From Psychrobacillus sp042945595 (GTDB taxonomy: Bacteria; Bacillota; Bacilli; Bacillales_A; Planococcaceae): a stretch of DNA of 64,000 nt. A program made the translations under genes and the position numbers. Positions 1 through 7,601 of this stretch are shown here, piece after piece. Numbering within the stretch: the stretch's first letter is position 1; each line of letters starts with the position of its first letter. The stretch spans positions 682,001 through 746,000 of the forward strand of contig NZ_CP168493.1 in the NCBI RefSeq assembly GCF_042945595.1. Reading direction: 5' to 3'. A model generated the notes under the pieces. It worked only from the letters and a program-made list of their open reading frames with translations, was not told where the DNA came from and did not search any database.

Positions 1-45
1 TATTTAGTCTCGAATATGCTTGATTTGATCTCACTTTGCTATTAT
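1..45 (+). repeat. Tail of a 21-bp-phased intergenic repeat element
   Basis: Two units are visible, TTTAGTCTCG and TTTGATCTCA. Their equivalent T residues lie at 8 and 29, exactly 21 bp apart. The tail ACTTTGCTAT resembles the tails following the last units at 9217 and 19808 (GAAGTGCCAT, GAAGTGCTAT). The element is cut by the window edge. It lies upstream of prfA and has no coding potential that I can see. Confidence 0.6.
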
Positions 46-155
46 ATGTGAACAATCAACTTACTTTGGAAAGAATAATATAGAAAAAGTAGCGATGAAG
101 ACATTTTTTCTTTATAATAGGAATGATATAGACTTATACGAACGAGGTGAGCTCG

Positions 156-1235
156 ATGTTTGATCGATTACAATCGGTAGAAGATCGTTATGATAAATTA
201 AATGAATTGCTTAGTGACCCCGATGTGGTCAATGATATAAATAAGCTGAGACAATATTCAAAAGAGCAATCGGATTTGCAGGATACAGTGGACGCGTACC
301 GTGAATACAAAGAGGTCAAAAGCCAATATAAAGATGCAAAGCTGATGTTAGATGAAAAGCTTGATGCGGATATGCGGGACATGGTGAAGGAAGAAGTAAA
401 TGATTTGGTAGCTCAAATCGAGGCATTAGAAGAGCGACTTAGGCTTTTATTAATACCGAAGGATCCGAATGACGATAAAAACGTTATTATGGAGATTCGC
501 GGAGCAGCTGGAGGAGATGAAGCGGCATTATTTGCCGGCAATCTATTCCGTATGTACAGCCGCTACGCGGAAACGCAAAACTGGAAAGTCGATATTATGG
601 ATTCATCTCCGACGGGACTTGGTGGCTTCAAAGAAATTATTTTCATGATTAATGGGAACAATGCCTATTCGAAAATGAAATACGAAAATGGTGCGCACCG
701 TGTACAGCGTGTTCCGGAAACAGAGTCTGGTGGACGTATTCATACGTCAACGGCTACAGTAGCAGTTCTTCCTGAAGCGGAGGAAGTAGAAGTGGAAATT
801 CATGAAAAGGATATTCGTACCGATACATTTGCATCATCTGGTGCAGGTGGACAATCAGTTAATACAACGATGTCCGCTGTTCGTTTGACGCATCTTCCAA
901 CTGGAATTACAGTTTCGATGCAAGATGAAAAATCGCAAATTAAAAACAAAGAAAAAGCCATGAAGATTCTTCGAGCACGTGTTGCGGACAAATTCCGTCA
1001 AGAAGCACAAGCGGAATATGATGCTGTCCGAAAATCAGCAGTAGGTACCGGTGACCGCTCCGAACGAATTCGCACATATAACTATCCACAAAATCGTGTA
1101 ACCGATCACCGTATTGGATTAACGATTCAAAAACTCGACCAAATTTTAGAAGGAAAGCTTGATGAAGTAGTCGATGCATTAATATTAGAAGATCAAGCAG
1201 ACAAACTAGAAAGATTGAATGATACCAATGTATAA
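156..1235 (+). CDS. prfA: Peptide chain release factor 1 (RF1)
   Basis: RF1 recognises UAA and UAG stop codons in the ribosomal A site and triggers hydrolysis of peptidyl-tRNA. The 359-residue product has the RF1 layout: an N-terminal coiled region, the codon-recognition loop with a P-x-T tripeptide (PET, about residue 186, in RVPETESGGRIHTS) and the catalytic GGQ (about residue 231, in SSGAGGQSVNTT). An in-frame GTG exists at 147, but ATG at 156 is preferred because AGGTGA (145-150) is spaced 5 nt before it and the product then begins MFDRLQSVEDRY like B. subtilis RF1. It overlaps prmC, whose product methylates this GGQ glutamine. Confidence 0.97.
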   Translation: MFDRLQSVEDRYDKLNELLSDPDVVNDINKLRQYSKEQSDLQDTVDAYREYKEVKSQYKDAKLMLDEKLDADMRDMVKEEVNDLVAQIEALEERLRLLLIPKDPNDDKNVIMEIRGAAGGDEAALFAGNLFRMYSRYAETQNWKVDIMDSSPTGLGGFKEIIFMINGNNAYSKMKYENGAHRVQRVPETESGGRIHTSTATVAVLPEAEEVEVEIHEKDIRTDTFASSGAGGQSVNTTMSAVRLTHLPTGITVSMQDEKSQIKNKEKAMKILRARVADKFRQEAQAEYDAVRKSAVGTGDRSERIRTYNYPQNRVTDHRIGLTIQKLDQILEGKLDEVVDALILEDQADKLERLNDTNV

Positions 1236-2085
1236 AACAATTTATGAGGCCCTAAACCGGGCTTCTTCTTTTTTAGAAGAAAACAATCGAGAAAAAGAAG
1301 TTGCTCGTTATTTGTTGCAGTATGTGCTAAAGAAAAACTATTCTCAGTTGATGATAGCAATGTACGAGGAGTTATCCGCAGAAGATCTTCAAACGTTTTG
1401 GTCATATGTTGAAGAACATACAACTGGACGTCCGTTTCAATATATTATTAGTCAGGAAACCTTTTATGGTCGAGATTTCTTTGTAAATGAAAACGTCTTA
1501 ATTCCACGTCCAGAAACAGAAGAATTAATAGAAGAAGTAAAAAAACGTGTAAAACCTCTTTTCGATTCAAATAAAACCCTGCAAATTGCAGATATTGGTA
1601 CAGGAAGCGGAGCAATTGCTGTCACTATAAAAAAAGAAATACCTACTGCAAAAGTTACTGCAACGGATATATCCCAGCAAGCACTTGAAGTGGCGATGAA
1701 AAATGCGCAGTTATTAAATGCAGAAATTCAATTCAAACTAGGGGATCTATTAGAGCCAATAGCCGATCAAAAATGGGATATTATCCTATCGAATCCTCCT
1801 TACATTGGTCAGCACGAAGCAGATTCTCTTTCCGATACGGTAATCGATTATGAACCACATTTAGCATTGTTTGCGGAGGAAGAGGGGCTACAGCTATATA
1901 GAAAAATGGCGGAGCAGCTACCTTCTATGATGAATGTTCCTAGTTTCATAGGATTTGAAATTGGCTATGAACAAGGGAATGCTGTACAAAATATGCTTCA
2001 AAAGGCATTTCCAACAGCCCGTGTAGAAATAGTGAAAGATATGAATCAAAAAAATCGTTTTGTTTTTTGCACAATTACTGAATAA
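1219..2085 (+). CDS. prmC: Release factor glutamine N5-methyltransferase
   Basis: PrmC uses S-adenosylmethionine to methylate the GGQ glutamine of RF1 and RF2. The 288-residue protein has an N-terminal helical substrate-binding domain, the SAM-binding motif ADIGTGSGAIAV (about residues 124-135) and the amide-binding NPPY motif (ILSNPPYIG, about residue 193). The start is ambiguous: ATG 1219 has AGAAAG 5 nt upstream, while ATG 1228 gives MYKTIYEAL, closer to the B. subtilis N-terminus. Either start overlaps the 3' end of prfA, so the enzyme and its substrate are translationally linked. Confidence 0.95.
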   Translation: MIPMYKTIYEALNRASSFLEENNREKEVARYLLQYVLKKNYSQLMIAMYEELSAEDLQTFWSYVEEHTTGRPFQYIISQETFYGRDFFVNENVLIPRPETEELIEEVKKRVKPLFDSNKTLQIADIGTGSGAIAVTIKKEIPTAKVTATDISQQALEVAMKNAQLLNAEIQFKLGDLLEPIADQKWDIILSNPPYIGQHEADSLSDTVIDYEPHLALFAEEEGLQLYRKMAEQLPSMMNVPSFIGFEIGYEQGNAVQNMLQKAFPTARVEIVKDMNQKNRFVFCTITE

Positions 2086-2109
2086 GTTATGAATCTATTG
2101 GTAACAATG
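2080..2109 (+). promoter_or_regulatory. Sigma-F-type promoter for spoIIR
   Basis: GAATA (2080-2084), 15 bp, then GGTAACAATG (2100-2109). The sigma-F consensus is GYATA-N15-GGNNANAATR, so the -10 matches at every defined position and the -35 at four of five. The inferred transcript starts about 15 nt before the spoIIR ATG. Known biology agrees, since spoIIR is a forespore sigma-F gene in B. subtilis. Confidence 0.75.
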
Positions 2110-2129
2110 TTCCTAAGGGGGAATGTTAT

Positions 2130-2657
2130 ATGTTACCAGATTATGAGATAAAGAGAGTTTCAAGTATTGGCAAGCAAATAGATACAATTATTTTCTTCGT
2201 GTGGATGTTACTTCTTATTCAGTTTTGTTTATTTCTCTTATTTCAATCGACCGAGCAAGTGGATGGATTACGCTTTCGATTGATCGCAAATAGTAATACA
2301 ATGGAAGACCAACAGGTAAAGAATGAAGTAAAAAATAGTATTGAGCCTCTGTTGATTCAATATCAAAATAATCCACAAACATATGCAGAACTTGAACAAG
2401 TTGTGGATAAGTTATCAGAAAAGTTCGAACAAAAAATTCATTTATCCACAGGCTTGGCTTTATTTCCTCCAAAAGTGTGGAATCAAGGAATAACAGCTCA
2501 AGCAAATGTTGAATCTGTTGTTATAACAATTGGGAGTGGTCGCGGTGATAACTGGTGGTGTGCGTTGTTTCCAAAAGTGTGCTACAAAGAAGAGGTAGTG
2601 GAAGAGAAACCTAAGTTTTGGGTATGGGAATGGTTAAAGAAGAGGTTTTCCACATAA
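2130..2657 (+). CDS. spoIIR: Stage II sporulation protein R
   Basis: SpoIIR is the forespore-secreted signal that makes SpoIIGA cleave pro-sigma-E in the mother cell. The 175-residue protein has one N-terminal membrane or signal segment (about residues 20-39). It carries the family signatures FRLIANSNTMEDQ (about 48-60) and GSGRGDNWWCALFPKVC (near 135-151). The start is ATG 2130 with AAGGGGGAAT just upstream, under a sigma-F-type promoter at 2080-2109. Several perfect DnaA boxes lie in its 3' half. Confidence 0.95.
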   Translation: MLPDYEIKRVSSIGKQIDTIIFFVWMLLLIQFCLFLLFQSTEQVDGLRFRLIANSNTMEDQQVKNEVKNSIEPLLIQYQNNPQTYAELEQVVDKLSEKFEQKIHLSTGLALFPPKVWNQGITAQANVESVVITIGSGRGDNWWCALFPKVCYKEEVVEEKPKFWVWEWLKKRFST

Positions 2658-2796
2658 TTATCCACAGAAAGAATGAAGTTTTCCACAATTTGTGGATAAG
2701 TGTAGTAGAAAGGAGGGAAAATGAGATGAAAACGCAAATAGTGAGTGTGGATAACTTATCCACAAAAGAACAAGGTTACACACAGGCTGTGGATTT
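2369..2796. promoter_or_regulatory. DnaA-box cluster across spoIIR/ywlC
   Basis: Six perfect TTATCCACA 9-mers (either strand) lie at 2402-2410, 2442-2450, 2658-2666, 2691-2699, 2746-2754 and 2756-2764. Single-mismatch copies lie at 2369-2377, 2646-2654, 2679-2687 and 2788-2796. Ten boxes in 428 bp is far above chance. I recall ywlC being one of the stable DnaA-binding clusters outside oriC in B. subtilis, so this is likely a conserved DnaA-titrating or regulatory site. The densest part covers the end of spoIIR, the ywlC ribosome binding site and its first codons. Confidence 0.85.
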
Positions 2797-3751
2797 ATTA
2801 ATCGTTGGTGAAACGGTCGCTTTCCCGACAGAAACCGTATATGGATTAGGTGCTGTTGCAACGAATGAGAGAGCGGTAAGTAAAATTTTTGAAGCAAAAG
2901 GAAGACCACAAGATAATCCACTTATTGTGCACATCGGTGAATTAGAGGAACTCGAGTCTTTTACGAAGAATATTCCGCAAATAGCGAAGGATTGCATGGA
3001 TGCTTTTTGGCCAGGCCCACTCACGCTTATACTTCCCCTAAAGCCAAATTCACTTGCACAAAATGTATCCGCTGGACTAGATACAGTAGGGGTTAGAATG
3101 CCTGAACATCCAGTAGCTCTTGAATTACTTAGACGTTTAAAACAACCAGTTGCCGCTCCGAGTGCGAATAGAAGTGGAAAACCAAGTCCTACGAAAGCTA
3201 CGCACGTATTCCACGACCTGAACGGTAAAATCCCTTTAATAGTAGATGGTGGGGCGACAGGCATTGGTTTAGAGTCAACGGTACTAGATGTCACATCCAA
3301 AGTACCTACAATTCTTCGTCCAGGTGGAATTACAAAAGAAATGCTTGAAAAAGTAATCGGTCAAGTTAATGAATCGAAACTGACAGATCATGCGGAAGCA
3401 CCTCGTGCACCAGGTATGAAATATGCCCATTATGCACCAAATGCCCCTGTTTATTTAATTGAAAATTCCAAACTAACCGTGCGAAATGCGGTCGAAAAAA
3501 TACATAGCAATTCTCAAAAGGTAGTTTTAATCGCAAGTGAACAGTATGCTGATATCGAGGTAGATCACTTTTTTTCATTGGGAAAAGAAAATCAACTACA
3601 AGATGCGGCACATTTATTATATGAAGCATTAAGAAGTTGTGATGAAACAGATGCAGACTTAGTGCTTGTTCCTGTTTTTTTAAAAGAAGGAGTAGGTACT
3701 GCTATAATGAATCGATTAGAAAAAGCTGCAAACGGCAATTGGTTTGTTTAG
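2726..3751 (+). CDS. ywlC: L-threonylcarbamoyladenylate synthase (Sua5/YwlC type)
   Basis: Makes threonylcarbamoyl-AMP from threonine, bicarbonate and ATP, the first step of t6A37 modification of ANN-decoding tRNAs. The 341-residue protein has the long Sua5 architecture: an N-terminal YrdC fold with FPTETVYGLGA, KGRPQDNPL and SANRSGKPSPT, a linker with APGMKYAHYAP, and a C-terminal Sua5 domain. ATG 2726 is chosen over upstream in-frame codons because AGGAGGG (2711-2717) precedes it. The start region is packed with DnaA boxes, so DnaA could affect its transcription. Confidence 0.94.
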   Translation: MKTQIVSVDNLSTKEQGYTQAVDLLIVGETVAFPTETVYGLGAVATNERAVSKIFEAKGRPQDNPLIVHIGELEELESFTKNIPQIAKDCMDAFWPGPLTLILPLKPNSLAQNVSAGLDTVGVRMPEHPVALELLRRLKQPVAAPSANRSGKPSPTKATHVFHDLNGKIPLIVDGGATGIGLESTVLDVTSKVPTILRPGGITKEMLEKVIGQVNESKLTDHAEAPRAPGMKYAHYAPNAPVYLIENSKLTVRNAVEKIHSNSQKVVLIASEQYADIEVDHFFSLGKENQLQDAAHLLYEALRSCDETDADLVLVPVFLKEGVGTAIMNRLEKAANGNWFV

Positions 3752-3770
3752 TAACTTCGGTTCACATTGA

Positions 3771-3890
3771 TATTCAACCGATTCTATTCTGGATTCAACC
3801 GATTTCCAGTAGGATTCGACCGGTTTTAGTTAAATGCGACCGATTTCCAGTAGGATTCAACCGATTCCTAGTTGTATTCGACCGATTCAT
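3771..3890 (-). repeat. 21-bp tandem repeat, inverted variant (six units)
   Basis: The core ACCGATT/ACCGGTT has its CCG at 3778, 3799, 3820, 3840, 3861 and 3882 (spacings 21, 21, 20, 21, 21). Read on the minus strand the units are AATCGGTTGAAT or AATCGGTCGAAT. These resemble the plus-strand AATTGGTTGCG/AATTGGTCTCG units elsewhere in the window, so this looks like a diverged, inverted member of the same family. It lies between ywlC and mntP. A 74-codon open frame here only reflects the repeat. Confidence 0.75.
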
Positions 3891-3993
3891 CTATTTTCTC
3901 TATAGAGAGATAAACATTTCTCAAACGTTAGCAGTGTATTCTCCCTTATCTATTTGCATATAGTTAATTATGCAAATGGACGGGGGAGATTTT

Positions 3994-4497
3994 TTGTGGC
4001 GTGAAATTTTAGCAGGCGCTTTAGTGTCTGTAGATGTACTTATATTGTTTTCGCTTGTATCTTATCGGAAACAAGTTTTTACCATTGCTGCTTGGGTAGC
4101 TTCATTACATATGCTTTTTCCTTTAATCGGTTATTACGCTGGAATCGTCGTACAAAATTATTTGCAACAAGCGAGTCCCTACTTATCCGGAGTTCTTCTT
4201 GCACTAGTTGGTTTACAGATGATTATTACGCAATCTCCTAAACAAGTTCCGCTATTCTCTCCTTATCTTCTCGCACTGGTAGCAAGTATTGATACCTTTT
4301 CAGTAAGTATTTCGTTTGGTATGCTTAAAGTGGAAAAGCTTATTTTTATCTTAAGTTCAGGAATCTTATCTTTTTTGGCTGTATTTATTGCTCAAAAAGT
4401 CATTTTTAAGCATTCATTTATGAATCGAGCGATCATCATGCGACTAGCAGGACTAGTTCTTTTATTGATGGGAATTTTAACTTTATGGAATATTTAA
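3994..4497 (+). CDS. mntP: MntP-family manganese efflux pump (YwlD-like)
   Basis: A small membrane protein of about 167 residues with six predicted hydrophobic segments in two similar halves, as in MntP Mn(II) exporters. Each half has a membrane aspartate: SVDVLILFS in the first and ASIDTFSVSIS in the second, the latter close to the DAFSVS signature of the family. Start TTG 3994 is favoured because GGGGGAG (3982-3988) is 5 nt upstream; ATG 3970 has no such site. The sequence is divergent from textbook MntP, so the assignment relies partly on position between ywlC and ywlE. Confidence 0.75.
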   Translation: MWREILAGALVSVDVLILFSLVSYRKQVFTIAAWVASLHMLFPLIGYYAGIVVQNYLQQASPYLSGVLLALVGLQMIITQSPKQVPLFSPYLLALVASIDTFSVSISFGMLKVEKLIFILSSGILSFLAVFIAQKVIFKHSFMNRAIIMRLAGLVLLLMGILTLWNI

Positions 4498-4556
4498 CAA
4501 TATTTATAACATTTATAGGACTAAATATTATATACTAGAGATGGGGAAATAGAAGG

Positions 4557-4997
4557 ATGAATATATTATTTGTTTGTACGGGAAATACATGTCGAAGTCC
4601 GATAGCAGAGGCATTATTAAAGGCTCGATGTTTAGAAGATGTGCTAGTTCGTTCGGCAGGAATTTATGCAGTAAACGGAGGAGATATTTCTTTTAATGGG
4701 AAATTAGTATTAGATAATGCTCTGATACCGTTTGCTCATGAAACAACTGCATTAGATAAGCGATTAGTAGATTGGGCGGATCTTATCTTGACGATGACAT
4801 TTTCGCATAAACAAACAATCATTCAAGCATTTCCACATACTAAAACCAAGGTATATAAGTACAAAGAATTTGTTACGCCCCAAAATGTACAAGATGTATC
4901 AGATCCTTATGGTGGGGACCTACATACATATGAAAACACGTTTCAAGAACTACTTGCACTAACAGATGAACTAGTGAAAAAACTACGGGGGGATTAA
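4557..4997 (+). CDS. ywlE: Protein-arginine-phosphate phosphatase
   Basis: A low-molecular-weight phosphatase fold of 146 residues that removes phosphate from phospho-arginine, opposing the McsB kinase and ClpCP targeting. The P-loop is at the N-terminus (CTGNTCRS, nucleophile Cys7, Arg13). Thr11 in this loop is the residue linked to arginine specificity in B. subtilis YwlE. The general acid loop VSDPYGG lies near residue 118. It ends 2 nt before the chemoreceptor gene, so the two are probably cotranscribed. Confidence 0.93.
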   Translation: MNILFVCTGNTCRSPIAEALLKARCLEDVLVRSAGIYAVNGGDISFNGKLVLDNALIPFAHETTALDKRLVDWADLILTMTFSHKQTIIQAFPHTKTKVYKYKEFVTPQNVQDVSDPYGGDLHTYENTFQELLALTDELVKKLRGD

Positions 4998-4999
4998 GG

Positions 5000-6304
5000 A
5001 TGAAAGAGAAAAAGAAGAAGTATGCATTCGGACTACAAAAGAAGATTGTATTATTCGTCACCATTTTAGCTGTTATTACATACACGACAAGTGCGGTATT
5101 TATAAACTTCATACAACCGCTAATATTTGAAGGTGCAACAAAATCATTTAACTTTGAAATAGCTATGTATGCTTTGGGAATTTTTTGGTCAGCAGTCTTA
5201 GCATATTTTTTCAGTGGGGTCATTATAAAGCCTCTATTTAATTTAGAAAAAGTTGCAACGCTTGCTTCAGAAGGAAAAATTGGCGTGGACGTAAATGTGC
5301 CGAAGTCCAAAGATGAAATTCAATCTGTCGCTGTTGCTTTCCAATCAATGCTTGTGAACTTAAGAGAAATGGTTCAAAGTATTGAAGATAATTTTGAGAA
5401 GACGAATAAGACTGTGAAGCAATTATCGGAAGAATCGTCCGTTGCTTCTGTGCAAGCTGAAGCAATCGCTCATACAATTGCGCAAATTTCCCAAGGTGCA
5501 GAACAATCAGCTGTAGCAGTACAAGAAACTGCTGAATCCGTAGAAGACGTAAGGGTACTTGCTTCTGAAGTGAATAAACGTGCAGAAGAATCTTCTGTTC
5601 AATCAAAAGAAATGATTGCAGGCCTAGCACAAACTACAGATGTCATTGAGTCACTTGTGAATGGGATTCGTAAAATTGCCTCTGGTAGTGAAGCAGCACT
5701 TGGAAATGTACAACAGTTGGAAGAAAACGCAGGAAAAGTAGAAAGTATTATTCAGTTAGTAGGGGATATTGCAGCGCAAACGAATCTACTGGCACTAAAT
5801 GCATCCATCGAAGCAGCGCGTGCAGGGGAACATGGAAAAGGTTTTGCAGTTGTAGCAGAAGAAGTTCGCAAATTAGCGGATGAAAGTGCAAAGGCTGTTC
5901 AAGGAATTTCCGAATTAATTCTTGCCATTCAAACAGATGTGCAAACAGTTGTGCAACAAATGACAAACCAAGTTAGCTTTGCGGTTGGAGAAGCAAAACG
6001 AGTATCCGATACAAACGCAGCAATCGAAGGAATGTCCAATAAAATCCATAGTATGGCTGGCTCAGTTGTCGAAATATCGACACTCGTCGAACGACAATTA
6101 ACTAATATTGAAAATACTGCTCGACAATCGCAAGAAGTTGCAGCGATTGCAGAAGAAACATCTGCAGGTGCCGAAGAAGTAAGAAGTTCCACAGATGAGC
6201 AAGCGCGATCAATCGAACAAATCGACCATTTATCTGAAGGACTGAAACAACAATCAGAGGGGTTATTCAAAGTGATAAGTCAATTTGATCGAACTTCACA
6301 ATAA
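5000..6304 (+). CDS. Methyl-accepting chemotaxis protein without a large sensor domain
   Basis: A 434-residue receptor. Two adjacent membrane segments (about 14-38 and 50-75) are separated by only about a dozen residues, so there is no sizeable extracellular ligand domain. A HAMP-like stretch follows, then a long cytoplasmic signalling helix pair. The hairpin tip AAQTNLLALNASIEAARAGE and GFAVVAEEVRKLADES match the CheA/CheW-binding region. It starts 2 nt after ywlE with GGGGGGATTAAGG before the ATG. It may sense membrane or cytoplasmic cues; the ligand cannot be inferred. Confidence 0.93.
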   Translation: MKEKKKKYAFGLQKKIVLFVTILAVITYTTSAVFINFIQPLIFEGATKSFNFEIAMYALGIFWSAVLAYFFSGVIIKPLFNLEKVATLASEGKIGVDVNVPKSKDEIQSVAVAFQSMLVNLREMVQSIEDNFEKTNKTVKQLSEESSVASVQAEAIAHTIAQISQGAEQSAVAVQETAESVEDVRVLASEVNKRAEESSVQSKEMIAGLAQTTDVIESLVNGIRKIASGSEAALGNVQQLEENAGKVESIIQLVGDIAAQTNLLALNASIEAARAGEHGKGFAVVAEEVRKLADESAKAVQGISELILAIQTDVQTVVQQMTNQVSFAVGEAKRVSDTNAAIEGMSNKIHSMAGSVVEISTLVERQLTNIENTARQSQEVAAIAEETSAGAEEVRSSTDEQARSIEQIDHLSEGLKQQSEGLFKVISQFDRTSQ

Positions 6305-6497
6305 CTTTGCGTGGTTCTTACATTATTCTTTGCATGCTTATTATGGTGTAGAAGGAAAAAGAAGCGTATTCTCCGTACAATACGAATATTGAAGTTAAAA
6401 TTATCATTATCGTTCGTATTTTAATGGGTTTCAATGAGGATACTTAAGCAAATTTTGGAAAATTGACAGAAATTCGTCCGATTCTTTGTATTAAATG

Positions 6498-6528
6498 CAA
6501 TTCACTTTATGTGAATTGTATTTTTTTA
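6498..6528 (+). terminator. Rho-independent terminator upstream of rpiB
   Basis: CAATTCAC (6498-6505), a 5-nt loop, GTGAATTG (6511-6518), then a T-rich run to 6527. It ends transcription entering from the chemoreceptor side. Nothing else is apparent in the 6305-6497 stretch. Confidence 0.7.
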
Positions 6529-6580
6529 TTCTGAAAAATGGTATGATGAATGAGAATTTAAACAGAAATGAGGGAACGAG

Positions 6581-7021
6581 TTGAAAATAGCCATTTCTTC
6601 CGATCACGGTGGTAATAACCTACGTAAAGAAATTATACAACAGCTAGAAGAGCTTGGACTTTCCTATGAGGACTTCGGTCCAATTAATGACGATTCGGTC
6701 GATTATCCGGACTATGCGATGCCGGTTGCAGAAGGTGTTGCTAATGGCGAATTTGATCGTGGAATATTAATTTGTGGTACAGGTATCGGAATGTCAATTG
6801 CAGCAAATAAAGTAAAAGGAATTCGTTGTGCACTAGTACATGATGTGTTTTCTGCAAAAGCAACGAGATGTCATAATGATTCTAATGTCCTTGCGATGGG
6901 TGAACGAGTTATAGGTCCAGGACTTGCAAGAGAAATCGTTGCAACATGGCTTGGTCAAGACTTTGAAGGTGGACGCCATGAGCGTCGTGTTGAGAAAATT
7001 ACTGCATTAGAAAACGCATAA
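6581..7021 (+). CDS. rpiB: Ribose-5-phosphate isomerase B
   Basis: Interconverts ribulose-5-phosphate and ribose-5-phosphate in the pentose phosphate pathway. The 146-residue RpiB/LacAB fold begins KIAISSDHGGNNLRKEI with the ring-opening SDHGG motif. It also has the catalytic-cysteine loop ILICGTGIGMSIAANK (about 65-80) and CHNDSNVLAMGERVIG. The start codon is TTG at 6581, preceded by GAGGGA. It matches YwlF in position, 14 nt before ywlG. Confidence 0.95.
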   Translation: MKIAISSDHGGNNLRKEIIQQLEELGLSYEDFGPINDDSVDYPDYAMPVAEGVANGEFDRGILICGTGIGMSIAANKVKGIRCALVHDVFSAKATRCHNDSNVLAMGERVIGPGLAREIVATWLGQDFEGGRHERRVEKITALENA

Positions 7022-7035
7022 AGAGGTGATTTCGG

Positions 7036-7581
7036 ATGGAAGTAAAACATTTGTGGAAACAACAAATAGAACAGCTTCTACTAGAAGTGGAGCAGCAAGC
7101 AATTTTAAGAGAAAATGATTTATTTGTCATTGGATGTTCTACTTCTGAAATTATCGGCGAGAAAATTGGTACTGCTGGTGGCATAGAGGTAGCGGAAGTT
7201 TTATTTGAACCATTACAAGCATTTGCAAATCGAAATAAAGTTCATTTAGCATTTCAAGGCTGTGAACATATAAATCGAGCAATTACAATGGAAAGAAAAA
7301 CGCAACTTTTCTATCGATTACCGGAAGTCTCTGTTATTCCAGTTGTTCGCGCAGGAGGATCTATGTCTGCTTATGCGTACACTCAATTTCAAGACCCTGT
7401 AGTTGTCGAGCATGTGCAAGCACAAGCCGGCATTGATATAGGACAAACCCTTATCGGCATGCAGTTACAACCAGTTGCTGTACCGATTCGCGTGTCCACA
7501 AAGCAAATTGGGGGAGCAGTCGTTACGATTGCGAAAACACGCCCGAAGCTAATTGGCGGAGAGCGTGCATTTTACGGATGA
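7036..7581 (+). CDS. ywlG: TIGR01440/UPF0340 family protein YwlG
   Basis: A 181-residue cytosolic protein of the conserved YwlG family, recognisable by GCSTSEIIGEKIGTAGG (about 33-49), AFQGCEHINRAI and the C-terminal RPKLIGGERA. No biochemical activity is known to me. The gene sits between rpiB and glyA as in B. subtilis, and its stop overlaps an ATG 24 nt upstream of the chosen glyA start. RBS AGAGGTGAT precedes ATG 7036. Confidence 0.88.
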   Translation: MEVKHLWKQQIEQLLLEVEQQAILRENDLFVIGCSTSEIIGEKIGTAGGIEVAEVLFEPLQAFANRNKVHLAFQGCEHINRAITMERKTQLFYRLPEVSVIPVVRAGGSMSAYAYTQFQDPVVVEHVQAQAGIDIGQTLIGMQLQPVAVPIRVSTKQIGGAVVTIAKTRPKLIGGERAFYG

Positions 7582-7601
7582 TATTGGAGGAGGAACTAAA
7601 A

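Noticed and set aside
3739..3963. 74-codon open frame after ywlC
   Set aside because: It runs through the 21-bp repeat array, has no ribosome binding site, and its heptad-like repeats only mirror the DNA period; the one 20-bp step shifts the pattern.
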